A stretch of DNA of 64,000 bases from Limnohabitans sp. Its GTDB lineage: Bacteria > Pseudomonadota > Gammaproteobacteria > Burkholderiales > Burkholderiaceae_C. Below the pieces are notes generated by a model. It worked only from the letters and a program-made list of their open reading frames with translations, had not been told where the DNA came from and did not search any database. This document shows positions 28,298-37,873 of this stretch, piece by piece. The stretch is taken from positions 24,815 to 88,814 of the forward strand of contig NZ_JAOASQ010000004.1 in the NCBI RefSeq assembly GCF_030158565.1, read 5' to 3'. Made by a program: the position numbers and the translations under genes. Every line of letters starts with the position of its first letter. The first letter of the stretch is position 1.

Positions 28298-29299
28298 ATG
28301 CACTCCACTACCTACGCTCTGGACTCCACCTGGCGCCCCCTACTCAAAGATTTGGGGGTGTCTGGTGCGAATATATTGCGGCGAGCGGGATTGCCTGAAG
28401 ATTTGCTACTCCGTCCATCGGTCCGCCTAGAGGCCGAGGATTTCCACAGGTTTTGGCAAGGCATCGAGGCGGAGATTGCTGATCCGTTGCTTCCCCTAAG
28501 ACTCTGCCGCGATGTGCGCAGCGAATCGTTCTCCCCGCCTCTTTTTGCTGCATTGTGCAGCCCCAACTTGCTCGTGGCTGCACAGCGCATAGCGCGTTAC
28601 AAGGCCCTGGTTGCCCCTGTGCGGCTGGAGGTGCGCGAAGACGAGCAAGAGGTAGCGTTCGAGTTTGTGTGGCTGAGCGCGGGTAACAAGCCTCCTACCT
28701 CGCTGGTGGTGACGGAACTGCTCTTCGTTGTGACATTGGCGCGCATGGGTACGCGTGAGGTGGTCAATCCGCTGATGGTCACCACCACCGCATTGCCGCT
28801 GGAAACTACTCCGTATGCAGACTTTTTGGGCGTGAATTTGAAAAAAGGCAGTGCTCACTGCATCACGTTCTCCAAGGCTGATGCTTTGCGTCCTTTTCTT
28901 ACCTCGAACGAAGAAATTTGGGCAGCATTCGAACCGGAATTACGAACACGATTGGCACAGCTTGATGCTTCCGTACAAGTAGGTCAACGGGTCCGATCGG
29001 TCTTGCTAGAAGCATTGCCGGGGGGAGGGGTGGGTATGGAGGCGGTGGCACGGAGGCTCGGGATGAGCCAGCGATCGCTTCAAAGACATCTTGAGCAGGA
29101 GGGCCTGACCTATACGGGATTGCTGCAAGCCACTCGGCAATCGCTGGCACAGCATTACCTCCTGAAGACTGATTTGCCAACAGCTGAGATCTCATTTCTT
29201 CTCGGGTTTGATGAGCCAAACTCATTCTTTCGAGCGTTCAGGGGTTGGACTGGACAGACCCCCGACGGTCTGCGCCAACTGCTACGCGCCGCACCTTGA
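28298..29299 (+). CDS. AraC family transcriptional regulator (OruR/arabinose-binding-domain type)
   Basis: 333 residues. The N-terminal ligand domain (about residues 15-200) is of the type found in ArgR/OruR-like regulators. The C-terminal double helix-turn-helix includes VARRLGMSQRSLQRHLEQEG and AEISFLLGFDEPNSFFRAFRGWTGQTP. It likely activates the SDR gene just upstream or the membrane protein gene downstream. The inducer is unknown. Confidence 0.88.
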   Translation: MHSTTYALDSTWRPLLKDLGVSGANILRRAGLPEDLLLRPSVRLEAEDFHRFWQGIEAEIADPLLPLRLCRDVRSESFSPPLFAALCSPNLLVAAQRIARYKALVAPVRLEVREDEQEVAFEFVWLSAGNKPPTSLVVTELLFVVTLARMGTREVVNPLMVTTTALPLETTPYADFLGVNLKKGSAHCITFSKADALRPFLTSNEEIWAAFEPELRTRLAQLDASVQVGQRVRSVLLEALPGGGVGMEAVARRLGMSQRSLQRHLEQEGLTYTGLLQATRQSLAQHYLLKTDLPTAEISFLLGFDEPNSFFRAFRGWTGQTPDGLRQLLRAAP

Positions 29300-29359
29300 T
29301 GAATCATCTTTCACGCTTATTCCGATTAGGCGCTCAGACAGTAATTGAAAGGAATTTTT

Positions 29360-29878
29360 ATGACCGGCACACCATCTGATTCAGGGCTACTTGAAGCCAT
29401 GCAAATTTACTTCCAAGGCGAGAAATTGGAAGCGTTGGTCTTCATCCTCCCGGCCGGTCTGATCAGCCTTGTGGTCGGAGCCTGGTTGATGACTGACAGC
29501 CCCACCAGTTTTGCACGAGGTGTTGCAATACCTTTCCTTCTGATGGGATTGCTTATGACTACGGTGGGCGCTGTTGTGGGCTACCGCTCGCCAGCACAAG
29601 TGCAAGCTCTTGAGCAGTCACTGAAAACTAATCCCCATGCGGCTGTCACAGAAGAATTGACACGGATGAGCAAGGTCAATAAAGCATGGCCCGTCTACTT
29701 GGCCATTTGGGGCCTGTTGGGCGTTGCCGGTTTAGCACTCCGCTTTTTAACCTCTGCCGATTTATTGCAAGGGATCGGCATTGCTCTGGTCTTATTTGCC
29801 GGAGTAGGTTTGCTGGTTGACGGATTTGCTGAGCGAAGAACCCATCCCTACACCTCAGCACTCCATGCTTTGGGTTGA
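29360..29878 (+). CDS. Hypothetical membrane protein
   Basis: 172 residues with four predicted membrane segments (about residues 25-45, 55-75, 110-130 and 138-155) and a polar loop between the second and third (SPAQVQALEQSLKTN). An AAGGA site precedes the ATG at 29360. It follows the AraC gene by 60 bases on the same strand. I do not recognise the family. The location suggests it may be part of the SDR-AraC unit. Confidence 0.65.
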   Translation: MTGTPSDSGLLEAMQIYFQGEKLEALVFILPAGLISLVVGAWLMTDSPTSFARGVAIPFLLMGLLMTTVGAVVGYRSPAQVQALEQSLKTNPHAAVTEELTRMSKVNKAWPVYLAIWGLLGVAGLALRFLTSADLLQGIGIALVLFAGVGLLVDGFAERRTHPYTSALHALG

Positions 29879-30237
29879 GTGCGGCCAGTTACGTGAGCGA
29901 ATGGGTGCTCTATTTGAAAATATTGCAGTGAGGTATGACTGCTTGAGTGACCACTCAACCTGTTCCCACTTCCGCTTTGGGTCGGGTAGAGACGGTCAAG
30001 AACGACCGCCTCAGTTCGGCCAATAGCAGTCAGCAGCATGGGCGCCTTGAAAATACGAAAATAATTGATTGATAAGTGAGTCAACACGTGTTCGTGTCTC
30101 TGCATTGCCATCTGCATGCCAAATAATTTGATCTAATGACCGAGACCCTGATATCTCTTGCTTGTGCATGTTGATGCGCCTTCAATCATTCACAAAAATC
30201 ATCTTGATGCAGAGATGGATTTCAAGGACATACAGAG
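29879..30237. other. Intergenic region before the Crp/Fnr gene, with repeat copy 3
   Basis: No gene. A long degenerate copy of the block's repeat spans 29972-30032 (CCGCTTTGGGTCGG at the left, TTCGGCCAATAGCAGTCAG at the right). The remaining 200 bases are AT-rich and should contain the promoter of the Crp/Fnr gene; no clear hexamers were seen. Confidence 0.5.
29972..30032. repeat. Dispersed palindromic repeat, copy 3
   Basis: The left part shares CCGCTTTGGGTCGG with copy 1; the right part TTCGGCCAATAGCAGTCAG is the reverse complement of a typical right end. The centre is longer than in copy 1. Confidence 0.55.
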
Positions 30238-30921
30238 ATGGCTTCTCAAAATCTCGCAGCAATTGCACCAGATGAATACGACCTTTCACGTGAACTGACT
30301 CAACAACTTTTGGCTAAAGCTCGATTGAAACGATTTGCCAAGGGCGAAAGTCTTTTTCACCAAGGCTCTGCGCCCGACGCGGTTTATTTCGTGAAGTCGG
30401 GCGCAGTGCAGTTGAGCAACGCCTCATCGGCTGGCCGGGAAGCGGTTTTGGGTATCGCTGAGGCTGGCATGTGGTTCGGTGAATTGACTCTGATCATTCA
30501 ACAAGAACGTGTACATGACGCCAAAGCACTGGTCCCGACGGAGTTGATGGTGGTGTCTAAAACGCACTTCTTTAATGTGGTCAACGACAACAAAGAATTT
30601 TTGAGCGAACTGCTGCACTTGGTGTGCCGACGCTACAAATGGGCCATCGAACGGATCGAAGCCACCATTCTTCGGCCCGTTCCTGTTCGCTTGGCTGACC
30701 GTTTGCTGGCGGAACTTGACATGGCCAAGCACACATCAGCCAGCCATCCGACCGAACTCAATTTGTCACAAGAACAGCTCGGCCGCATGTTGGGAGCCTC
30801 TAGGCAGACGGTCAACCGCTTGCTCAAGCAGTGGGAGTCGGAAAACATCCTCACATTGACCTACGGTCGCATCCGTTTGCGCAATCTGTCGGCATTGCGC
30901 CGGATCGTGGCAGAGTCTTAA
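30238..30921 (+). CDS. Crp/Fnr family transcriptional regulator
   Basis: 227 residues. The N-terminal cyclic-nucleotide-binding barrel (KGESLFHQGSAPDAVYFVKS, GMWFGELTLI) is followed by a dimerisation helix and a C-terminal winged helix (LSQEQLGRMLGASRQTVNRL). There is no N-terminal cysteine cluster, so it is not an oxygen-sensing Fnr. It faces the Bug-SDR-BVMO operon tail to tail and might control it, but no site was identified. Confidence 0.85.
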   Translation: MASQNLAAIAPDEYDLSRELTQQLLAKARLKRFAKGESLFHQGSAPDAVYFVKSGAVQLSNASSAGREAVLGIAEAGMWFGELTLIIQQERVHDAKALVPTELMVVSKTHFFNVVNDNKEFLSELLHLVCRRYKWAIERIEATILRPVPVRLADRLLAELDMAKHTSASHPTELNLSQEQLGRMLGASRQTVNRLLKQWESENILTLTYGRIRLRNLSALRRIVAES

Positions 30922-31011
30922 AGCGTAAACATCGGGGTGCTGGAAGCGCGCTGCCGAACCAGATGCTTACACCCTCCCAAAACGAGTTCCTGCCTTGATC
31001 TGCCACTTTTC

Positions 31012-31041
31012 ATGCAACGATGCAGTGATGCATCATTGCAT
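31012..31041. promoter_or_regulatory. Hairpin between convergent genes
   Basis: Arms ATGCAACGATGCA and TGCATCATTGCAT pair at 12 of 13 positions around a 4-base loop. It lies between the convergent Crp/Fnr and Bug genes. Neither side has a clear T-run, so it may be a weak two-way terminator or simply a message-end hairpin. Confidence 0.45.
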
Positions 31042-31052
31042 GAGCGGATTGA

Positions 31053-32039
31053 TCACTGCGTGATACGAATATTGGCGGCTTTTGTGATGTCTGCGTAAAT
31101 GACTGCGTCGGCCTTGATCACCTGTGCAAACTCTTCAGGCGTACCACCACCAGGTGCCACCCCCATGGCTTTCAGGCGTGCCAGCACGTCAGGCATTTGC
31201 AGGACGGCATTCACGTCTTTGCTGATCTTCTGTGCAATGGCGCTGGGCGTGCCGGCTGGTAAGAACAGCCCGTGCCAGCCCATGGGCTCAAACGATTTGT
31301 AACCCAGCTCCGTGAAAGTGGGGACACCCGACAACTCTGGGGGGCGTTGGGTGCCCGCAATGGCCAGCGCTCGCAGGTTTTTCATGTGCGGCAGTGCCGA
31401 AGGAATATCGATGAATGCGCTGGGCAGCTGATTGCCAATCAGGTTGGTGATCATCGGAGCCGAACCCTGGAAAGCCACATGCGTCAAATCCAGCCCGGTT
31501 TGTTGCTTGAACAGTTCGCCATTCAAATGCGCTGCGCTGCCGATGCCGTAACTGCCATAGCTGCCTTGCGCAGTCTGGGAACGGGCCAGATCGATGAACT
31601 CCTTGAGCGTCTTGGCAGGCGAGCTGGCTGGGACAACGAAGAGGTTGTTGGTCTTCAAGGTCACAGTCACAGGCTGCAGGTCCTTCAATGGATCGTAGGG
31701 CAGCTTCTCCATCATCGATGGCTGTTGAATCAGCACCGTGTTGTGGTACAGCAAGGTGTAGCCATCGGCCGCCGTTCTGACCACTTGCTGTGTGCCGATG
31801 ATGCCTGACGCACCGGGTTTGTTGTCCACCACCACGGGCTGGCCCCAAGTCTGTTGCAGCTTGTCTGCGATCATCCGAGCCACGGCGTCTGAACCACCGC
31901 CAGCGGGGTAAGGCAACACGATTTTGACGGGCTTGTTGGGATAAGTTGCTTGCGCGAATGTTGAGCCGGATGCGCAATATCCCGAGACAACGAGTGCAAG
32001 TGTTGCAAAATGTATAGAGCGGCGAGAAAAGCGAATCAT
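31053..32039 (-). CDS. Bug family periplasmic substrate-binding protein
   Basis: 328 residues with an N-terminal signal peptide ending near STFAQA. The Bug (TctC) fold motifs are clear: YPNKPVKIVLPYPAGGGSDA, QPVVVDNKPGASGIIGTQ and YGSYGIGSAAHLNGELF. These receptors bind carboxylates and other small acids, often without a nearby tripartite transporter, as here. It is the last gene of a minus-strand operon with an SDR and a Baeyer-Villiger monooxygenase, so its ligand may be the substrate or a product of that pathway. Confidence 0.9.
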   Translation of the reverse strand: MIRFSRRSIHFATLALVVSGYCASGSTFAQATYPNKPVKIVLPYPAGGGSDAVARMIADKLQQTWGQPVVVDNKPGASGIIGTQQVVRTAADGYTLLYHNTVLIQQPSMMEKLPYDPLKDLQPVTVTLKTNNLFVVPASSPAKTLKEFIDLARSQTAQGSYGSYGIGSAAHLNGELFKQQTGLDLTHVAFQGSAPMITNLIGNQLPSAFIDIPSALPHMKNLRALAIAGTQRPPELSGVPTFTELGYKSFEPMGWHGLFLPAGTPSAIAQKISKDVNAVLQMPDVLARLKAMGVAPGGGTPEEFAQVIKADAVIYADITKAANIRITQ

Positions 32040-32084
32040 GGTTATGTCTCCTTGGTTGAGTATGTTGGAAAAGGTCAGGGAAAT

Positions 32085-32999
32085 TCAGTTTTTGGCTTGC
32101 GCCGCCAGCATGCGATCACGTCGATCTTTCATCGCAGGAAACAGCTCGTACGGGAACTCTGGTGTGACTTGATTCAGGATGTTGTCCGAGCGTAGCTTGA
32201 ACAAAGCAAGGCCTTCGGGACTCGGGAAGATGTAAAAACATCCTTGCTCTATGGACTTGAAGGTGATCTCTGCCACTTCTGTCGCAGTGATGTTTCCCTG
32301 AGCCACGGCCTGCTGCGCGGCCGCCAAAGATGCCATTTGCGCCTTGGTGGGTGGCTTTTCATTCACAAGGTGAGTCGGCCTGTTGCGATCGGAGTTGCCA
32401 ATCGCTGTAGGCACATAGGAGGGACAAAGCACAGCTGCCCTGACTTGAGGAGATACCAGCTGCAAGTCATAGTGCAGGCACTCCGACAGCGCAACGACCG
32501 CATGCTTGGAGACACTGTAGATGCCCATGCCCGGGCCTGCCAGGATGCCCGCCAAAGAAGCCGTGTTGACCACACAGCCCTCGTAGGCTTTGTCTGAGGC
32601 TGCTGCTGCCAGCATTTTGGGTGTGAAGCTGCGCACCCCATTGACCACGCCTTTGAGGTTGATGCCCAGCAGCCAATCCCAGTCTTTTTCAGTGCTTTCC
32701 CAAACCGGGCCTGACGATGTCACCCCTGCGTTGTTGAAGACCAAGTGGATGGCGCCGTAATGGATTTCAATTTGGTCGGCAACGGTTTGCATCGCTGCAG
32801 CATCCGAGACGTCGGCGGTGATGCCTACCGCTTCGGCGCCCATCTGGCGCAATTCATCCACAGATTGGGCCAAGGCATCGCTTTGGATGTCGAGCAAAGC
32901 CAATTTCATTCTGCGCTTGGCGGCGGCCATGGCCAATGCTTTGCCAATGCCCGAGCCACCGCCCGTGATGACGACCACTTTTCCGGTGAAGTTTTTCAT
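32085..32999 (-). CDS. Short-chain dehydrogenase/reductase in BVMO operon
   Basis: 304 residues. TGGGSGIGKALA (cofactor), NNAGVTSSGPVWE, catalytic Ser in VNTASLAGIL and Tyr/Lys in YSVSKHAVVALSE are visible. It lies 24 bases after the monooxygenase gene and 45 bases before the Bug gene on the same strand. A likely role is oxidation of an alcohol to the ketone used by the monooxygenase; this is inferred from context only. Confidence 0.88.
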   Translation of the reverse strand: MKNFTGKVVVITGGGSGIGKALAMAAAKRRMKLALLDIQSDALAQSVDELRQMGAEAVGITADVSDAAAMQTVADQIEIHYGAIHLVFNNAGVTSSGPVWESTEKDWDWLLGINLKGVVNGVRSFTPKMLAAAASDKAYEGCVVNTASLAGILAGPGMGIYSVSKHAVVALSECLHYDLQLVSPQVRAAVLCPSYVPTAIGNSDRNRPTHLVNEKPPTKAQMASLAAAQQAVAQGNITATEVAEITFKSIEQGCFYIFPSPEGLALFKLRSDNILNQVTPEFPYELFPAMKDRRDRMLAAQAKN

Positions 33000-33023
33000 G
33001 ATTGATTTCCGAGGTGAGGTTGA

Positions 33024-34553
33024 TCAAGCGTGCTGTGCGTGTTGGCCTGAGGTCGCGTAGACAAAAATCTCATCCGAGAAGTCCACGTTCGGCAAGACTT
33101 CGCTCTCATAAAGGTAGTCCTGGCTGTGCTGCCATTCCGGCTTGCTGCCGCGTTTGGGCATGCGGTCCACGCCGCGCAAGACATAACCGGCGTTCATGTC
33201 CTGCAGATCGGTCCACGGCAGCAATTGCATGTCGGTGTCCTCCGCACGGATGGCCGGCTTGACGCTGGCCAAATGGTGCTCTTGCATGTGTTGCAACAAG
33301 TTGCAGACAAATTGGGCAATGAGTTCTGCGCGCAAGGTCCAGCTGTAGCGCCCATAGCCATACACCCATGCCATGTTTGGAACGCCGGTGAACATGATCC
33401 CTCGGTAGCTCACCGTCTCAGCAAAGTTGACAGATTGACCGTCAACGGAAAACGGAATTTCTCCCATCACGGACAACTCAAAACCTGTGGCGGTAACGAC
33501 GACATCGCAATCGACGCGCTCACCACTTTTCAGCTGGATGCCCTTGTCATCGAAACACTCGATATGGTCGGTGACCACCGAGGCCTGGCCTGAGCTGAAG
33601 GCCTTGAACAAGTCACCGTCAGGCACAAAAGCCACCCTTTGCTGAAATGGTCTGTAGGGCGGGGTGAAATGTTTATCGACATCAAAGCCTTCAGGCAGGC
33701 TAGCCTTGACACCCGCGATCAGGTGTTTCTTCATCACATCGGGATGGTTTTTGGCTTTCTCAATGATGTCGGCCCGTTCGCGAACCACTTTTCGGCGCAT
33801 GATTTCGTGAATCCACGTTTCATCAATGCCCAGACTGCGCAACTCTTCGGCCAGTGCATCGCTGTTGCGGCCCGTTGCAAAGTAAGTCGGCGTTCTTTGG
33901 AGCATGGTGACATGCGCGCATTGCCCGGCCATGGCCGGGATCAGTGTGGCCGCTGTCGCGCCAGAGCCAATGACGGTGACGCGTTTGCCGGTGAGATCCA
34001 AGTCCTCTGGCCAGTTTTGCGGGTGAATCACCTGTCCCTTGAACTGGTCCATGCCCGGCCATGCGGGCGTATAGCCGTGGCTGTGGCGGTAGTAGCCTTG
34101 GCACATCCAGAGAAAATTCGTCTGGATGTTCATCCGTCTCTGGCCTTCAGCGGTCTCGACCTCCAAAGACCAAGTGTTCGATGTGCTTGACCAATTGGCA
34201 GAACGAACGCGGTGCTTGTAACGGATGTGGGGTGCCAGATTGGCGTCCGCGATCACGGAGCCCAAGTAATCCAGAATCTGCTGCCGGGTCGCAATCGGAT
34301 TGCCGATCCACGGTTTGAACCCATAGCCGAATGTGAAGAGGTCACTGTCTGAGCGGGTACCTGGATACTTGTGAATTTGCCAGGTGCCACCGAATGTTTC
34401 CAGTGACTCCAAAATCAGAAATCGCTTCTCGGGAAATGCCTGGCGTAAAGCATGAGCACTGCAAATGCCAGATATACCGGCACCGACAATGACCACATCG
34501 TATGGCTCTACGTCCTTATCTGATTCTTTGTTATCGGGGGTGTTTTCAATCAT
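33024..34553 (-). CDS. Flavin-containing Baeyer-Villiger monooxygenase
   Basis: 509 residues. The FAD-binding GAGISGICSAHAL is near residue 25, the NADP-binding GSGATAATL near residue 200, and between them the type I Baeyer-Villiger fingerprint FKGQVIHPQNW (F-x-G-x3-H-x3-W). Such enzymes insert oxygen next to a ketone carbonyl, giving esters or lactones; the sequence is closest in style to EthA-like members (inferred). It starts the BVMO-SDR-Bug operon. Confidence 0.9.
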   Translation of the reverse strand: MIENTPDNKESDKDVEPYDVVIVGAGISGICSAHALRQAFPEKRFLILESLETFGGTWQIHKYPGTRSDSDLFTFGYGFKPWIGNPIATRQQILDYLGSVIADANLAPHIRYKHRVRSANWSSTSNTWSLEVETAEGQRRMNIQTNFLWMCQGYYRHSHGYTPAWPGMDQFKGQVIHPQNWPEDLDLTGKRVTVIGSGATAATLIPAMAGQCAHVTMLQRTPTYFATGRNSDALAEELRSLGIDETWIHEIMRRKVVRERADIIEKAKNHPDVMKKHLIAGVKASLPEGFDVDKHFTPPYRPFQQRVAFVPDGDLFKAFSSGQASVVTDHIECFDDKGIQLKSGERVDCDVVVTATGFELSVMGEIPFSVDGQSVNFAETVSYRGIMFTGVPNMAWVYGYGRYSWTLRAELIAQFVCNLLQHMQEHHLASVKPAIRAEDTDMQLLPWTDLQDMNAGYVLRGVDRMPKRGSKPEWQHSQDYLYESEVLPNVDFSDEIFVYATSGQHAQHA

Positions 34554-34775
34554 GCTGCGAACCTTGCTGAAGTACAGCTTTTGCTGTGACTTCAGTTTGG
34601 TGGCAAGGGCATGGGTAAGACTGTCGTGTTTGAGCAGTCTGAGGATTTACGGTGGCGTTTAATTGGACCTCATAGATCAATCGAATCGAACGGTGTTTCC
34701 TCTAACAGGCCGTACTGCCATGTTCACGTGACCATTCGCCATCGATGAAATGACAACTCTGAAAAAATAGCTGAA

Positions 34776-34798
34776 TGACTGCTTTGGGTCGGAAGCAG
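34776..34798. repeat. Dispersed palindromic repeat, short copy 4
   Basis: The element starts TGACTGCTTTGGGTCGG and continues AAGCAG; the arms CTGCTT/AAGCAG form a 6-base hairpin around TGGGTCGG. The core is identical to copies 1 and 3. Confidence 0.65.
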
Positions 34799-34805
34799 CT
34801 GTTCA

Positions 34806-34830
34806 TGCGTATCTCAGCGAGAGATACGCA
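34806..34830. repeat. Perfect inverted repeat TGCGTATCTC/GAGATACGCA
   Basis: Two perfect 10-base arms surround a 5-base centre (agcga). It has no T-run and stands 24 bases before the lysS terminator and about 250 bases upstream of the BVMO gene. It could be an operator or a transcription-end hairpin. Confidence 0.6.
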
Positions 34831-34853
34831 ATTGGAATCGTGGTGTGAACATT

Positions 34854-34885
34854 AAAAAAACCCGGCCTTGGCCGGGTTTGTTTTT
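34854..34885 (-). terminator. Terminator of lysS (bidirectional)
   Basis: A 7-base GC stem CCCGGCC/GGCCGGG with a 2-base loop in the paired view, extended by A7 on the left and TTTGTTTTT on the right. On the minus strand it gives GGCCGGG followed by seven Ts, directly after lysS. Confidence 0.85.
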
Positions 34886-34899
34886 GGAGCTTGGTGCCC

Positions 34900-36450
<1,551 letters not shown>

Positions 36451-36538
36451 GGCGGGCGGTGGTTAGGCTGGGTGCGCTGTGCACCTGAACCGGGGTTGCG
36501 GGGAACTGTGATTACGCCAAGGCGCAAAGCTGTCTATT

Positions 36539-37225
36539 TTAAGAGTTTGCCGGGGGCTTTTCGCCGGGACCGCTCGGGTTCTTGGTGGATGGTTCCGCCG
36601 GGGCCACCAGATCGCCCACCAACTCCAGTCGCATCAGGGGTTCTTGCAGGGCAAACAGCCGGTATTTCATCTGCAGGGGCAAGGGCAGCAACTCACCCCA
36701 ACGGTGGGACAGCCAGCTGCAGTCCTGCAGTCGCCAGGCCTCGTTCCATGGCGGCACCACGCTGGACTGGGTGCTCAACTGGGTCAGGGCCTCGTGCATT
36801 TGGGTGGACAGGTGTTGCAGGTCTTCAGGCACTTGTACGGCGGGCTCGGGCGGTACGGATTGCACCCGACCCAACCACAGGCCGTCGCTGCGCTGCTGCG
36901 TGGCTTCAATGCGGAACTTCTCCACACCCCGGCACCAGACCATCACCAAGCCGGGCTGGGGCCGCTCGATGCGCTCGATCTGCACCCGGGTGCCCATGGC
37001 CTCGAACTGCTCGGCCGCTGAACCGGGGCGGTGTACCTCACGCCCCTGGGTCAGGGTGACCACCCCAAAGCCGGTGCCTTGGCGCTCACATTCGCCAATC
37101 ATTTGCAAATAACGCAGCTCGAACAATTGCAAGGGCAGCAGGGCGCCTGGAAACAGCACCGTTCCCAAAGGGAACAGGGGCAATTCCATCAGCGTTTCGG
37201 GGGATGGGGCTTGGCTTTCAGGCAT
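36539..37225 (-). CDS. LON substrate-binding domain protein
   Basis: 228 residues; start MPESQAPSPETLMELPLFPL is preferred over a TTG nine codons upstream. The ELPLFPLGTVLFPGALLPL motif is the LON N-terminal domain hallmark, with LFELRYLQMI following. No ATPase or protease domain is present, so it is a stand-alone LON-N protein of unknown role, widespread in Burkholderiales. It is divergent from the YggT gene, with 32 bases between starts. Confidence 0.85.
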   Translation of the reverse strand: MPESQAPSPETLMELPLFPLGTVLFPGALLPLQLFELRYLQMIGECERQGTGFGVVTLTQGREVHRPGSAAEQFEAMGTRVQIERIERPQPGLVMVWCRGVEKFRIEATQQRSDGLWLGRVQSVPPEPAVQVPEDLQHLSTQMHEALTQLSTQSSVVPPWNEAWRLQDCSWLSHRWGELLPLPLQMKYRLFALQEPLMRLELVGDLVAPAEPSTKNPSGPGEKPPANS

Positions 37226-37257
37226 CTGGGTATCATCGCACGAGGAGGACAAAAGCG

Positions 37258-37806
37258 ATGTGGATGCATTTGGTGAACATGGTTTTGGAGGTGCTGGCGG
37301 GCCTTGTGGCGGGCACCTGTTTGTTGCGCTTTGTCATGCAATGGCAGCGCATCTCGTTTCAACAGCCCATTGGGCGCTTTGTGTTTGCCGTGACCGATTG
37401 GCTGGTCTTGCCTTTGCGCAAGCTCATCCCCGCGGGGTCGGGCTGGGATCTGTCGAGTCTGCTGGGGGCTTGGTTGGTCAAGCTGGCGCAGTTTGGCCTG
37501 CTCTGGTTTTTGGCGGGTGGGCGCGGTGCATTGGGTTTGTTGCCGCTGGTGAGTCTGGTGGGCTTGGTGCAGTTGGTGGTGTCTGCGTTGGGGGCTTTGG
37601 TGTTGGTGTTGGCCGTCATGTCTTGGGTCAATCCCGGCTCGCCCATGCATGTGTTGAGTGAGCGTTTGTGCGCTCCGTTTTTGCAGCCGTTTCGCCGCTG
37701 GATACCGCTTGTCGGCGGTGTGGATTTGTCGCCACTGGCCCTGCTGCTGCTGTTGCAGATGCTGGGCATTGTCCTGGCCCAATTGCAAATGAGCTGGATG
37801 TACTGA
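37258..37806 (+). CDS. YggT family membrane protein
   Basis: 182 residues with about four hydrophobic segments in two similar halves. Each half ends in a proline-rich re-entrant motif: ATDWLVLPLRKLIPAG near residue 45 and LCAPFLQPFRRWIP near residue 145, characteristic of YGGT repeats. These integral membrane proteins are linked to osmotic stress and cell-division-related functions in some bacteria. An AGGAGG site lies upstream of the ATG at 37258. It converges with accD over a shared terminator. Confidence 0.87.
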   Translation: MWMHLVNMVLEVLAGLVAGTCLLRFVMQWQRISFQQPIGRFVFAVTDWLVLPLRKLIPAGSGWDLSSLLGAWLVKLAQFGLLWFLAGGRGALGLLPLVSLVGLVQLVVSALGALVLVLAVMSWVNPGSPMHVLSERLCAPFLQPFRRWIPLVGGVDLSPLALLLLLQMLGIVLAQLQMSWMY

Positions 37807-37828
37807 AGCGCTTTATGCCGGCACCAAA

Positions 37829-37858
37829 ACAAAGGCCCTCGCGAGAGGGCCTTTTGTT
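37829..37858. terminator. Bidirectional terminator between yggT-like gene and accD
   Basis: AAAGGCCCTC and GAGGGCCTTT form a 10-base stem around GCGA. T-runs exist in both directions, so it serves both convergent genes. Confidence 0.85.
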
Positions 37859-37873
37859 TGGAGCGCAGGGCGA

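Larger units (their letters stand above)
34554..34853. other. Intergenic region between BVMO and lysS terminator
   Basis: Right edge of the accessory block. It has no gene. It contains repeat copy 4 (34776-34798) and a perfect 10-base-arm palindrome (34806-34830), both listed separately. The BVMO promoter should lie in the 34554-34700 part. Confidence 0.5.
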
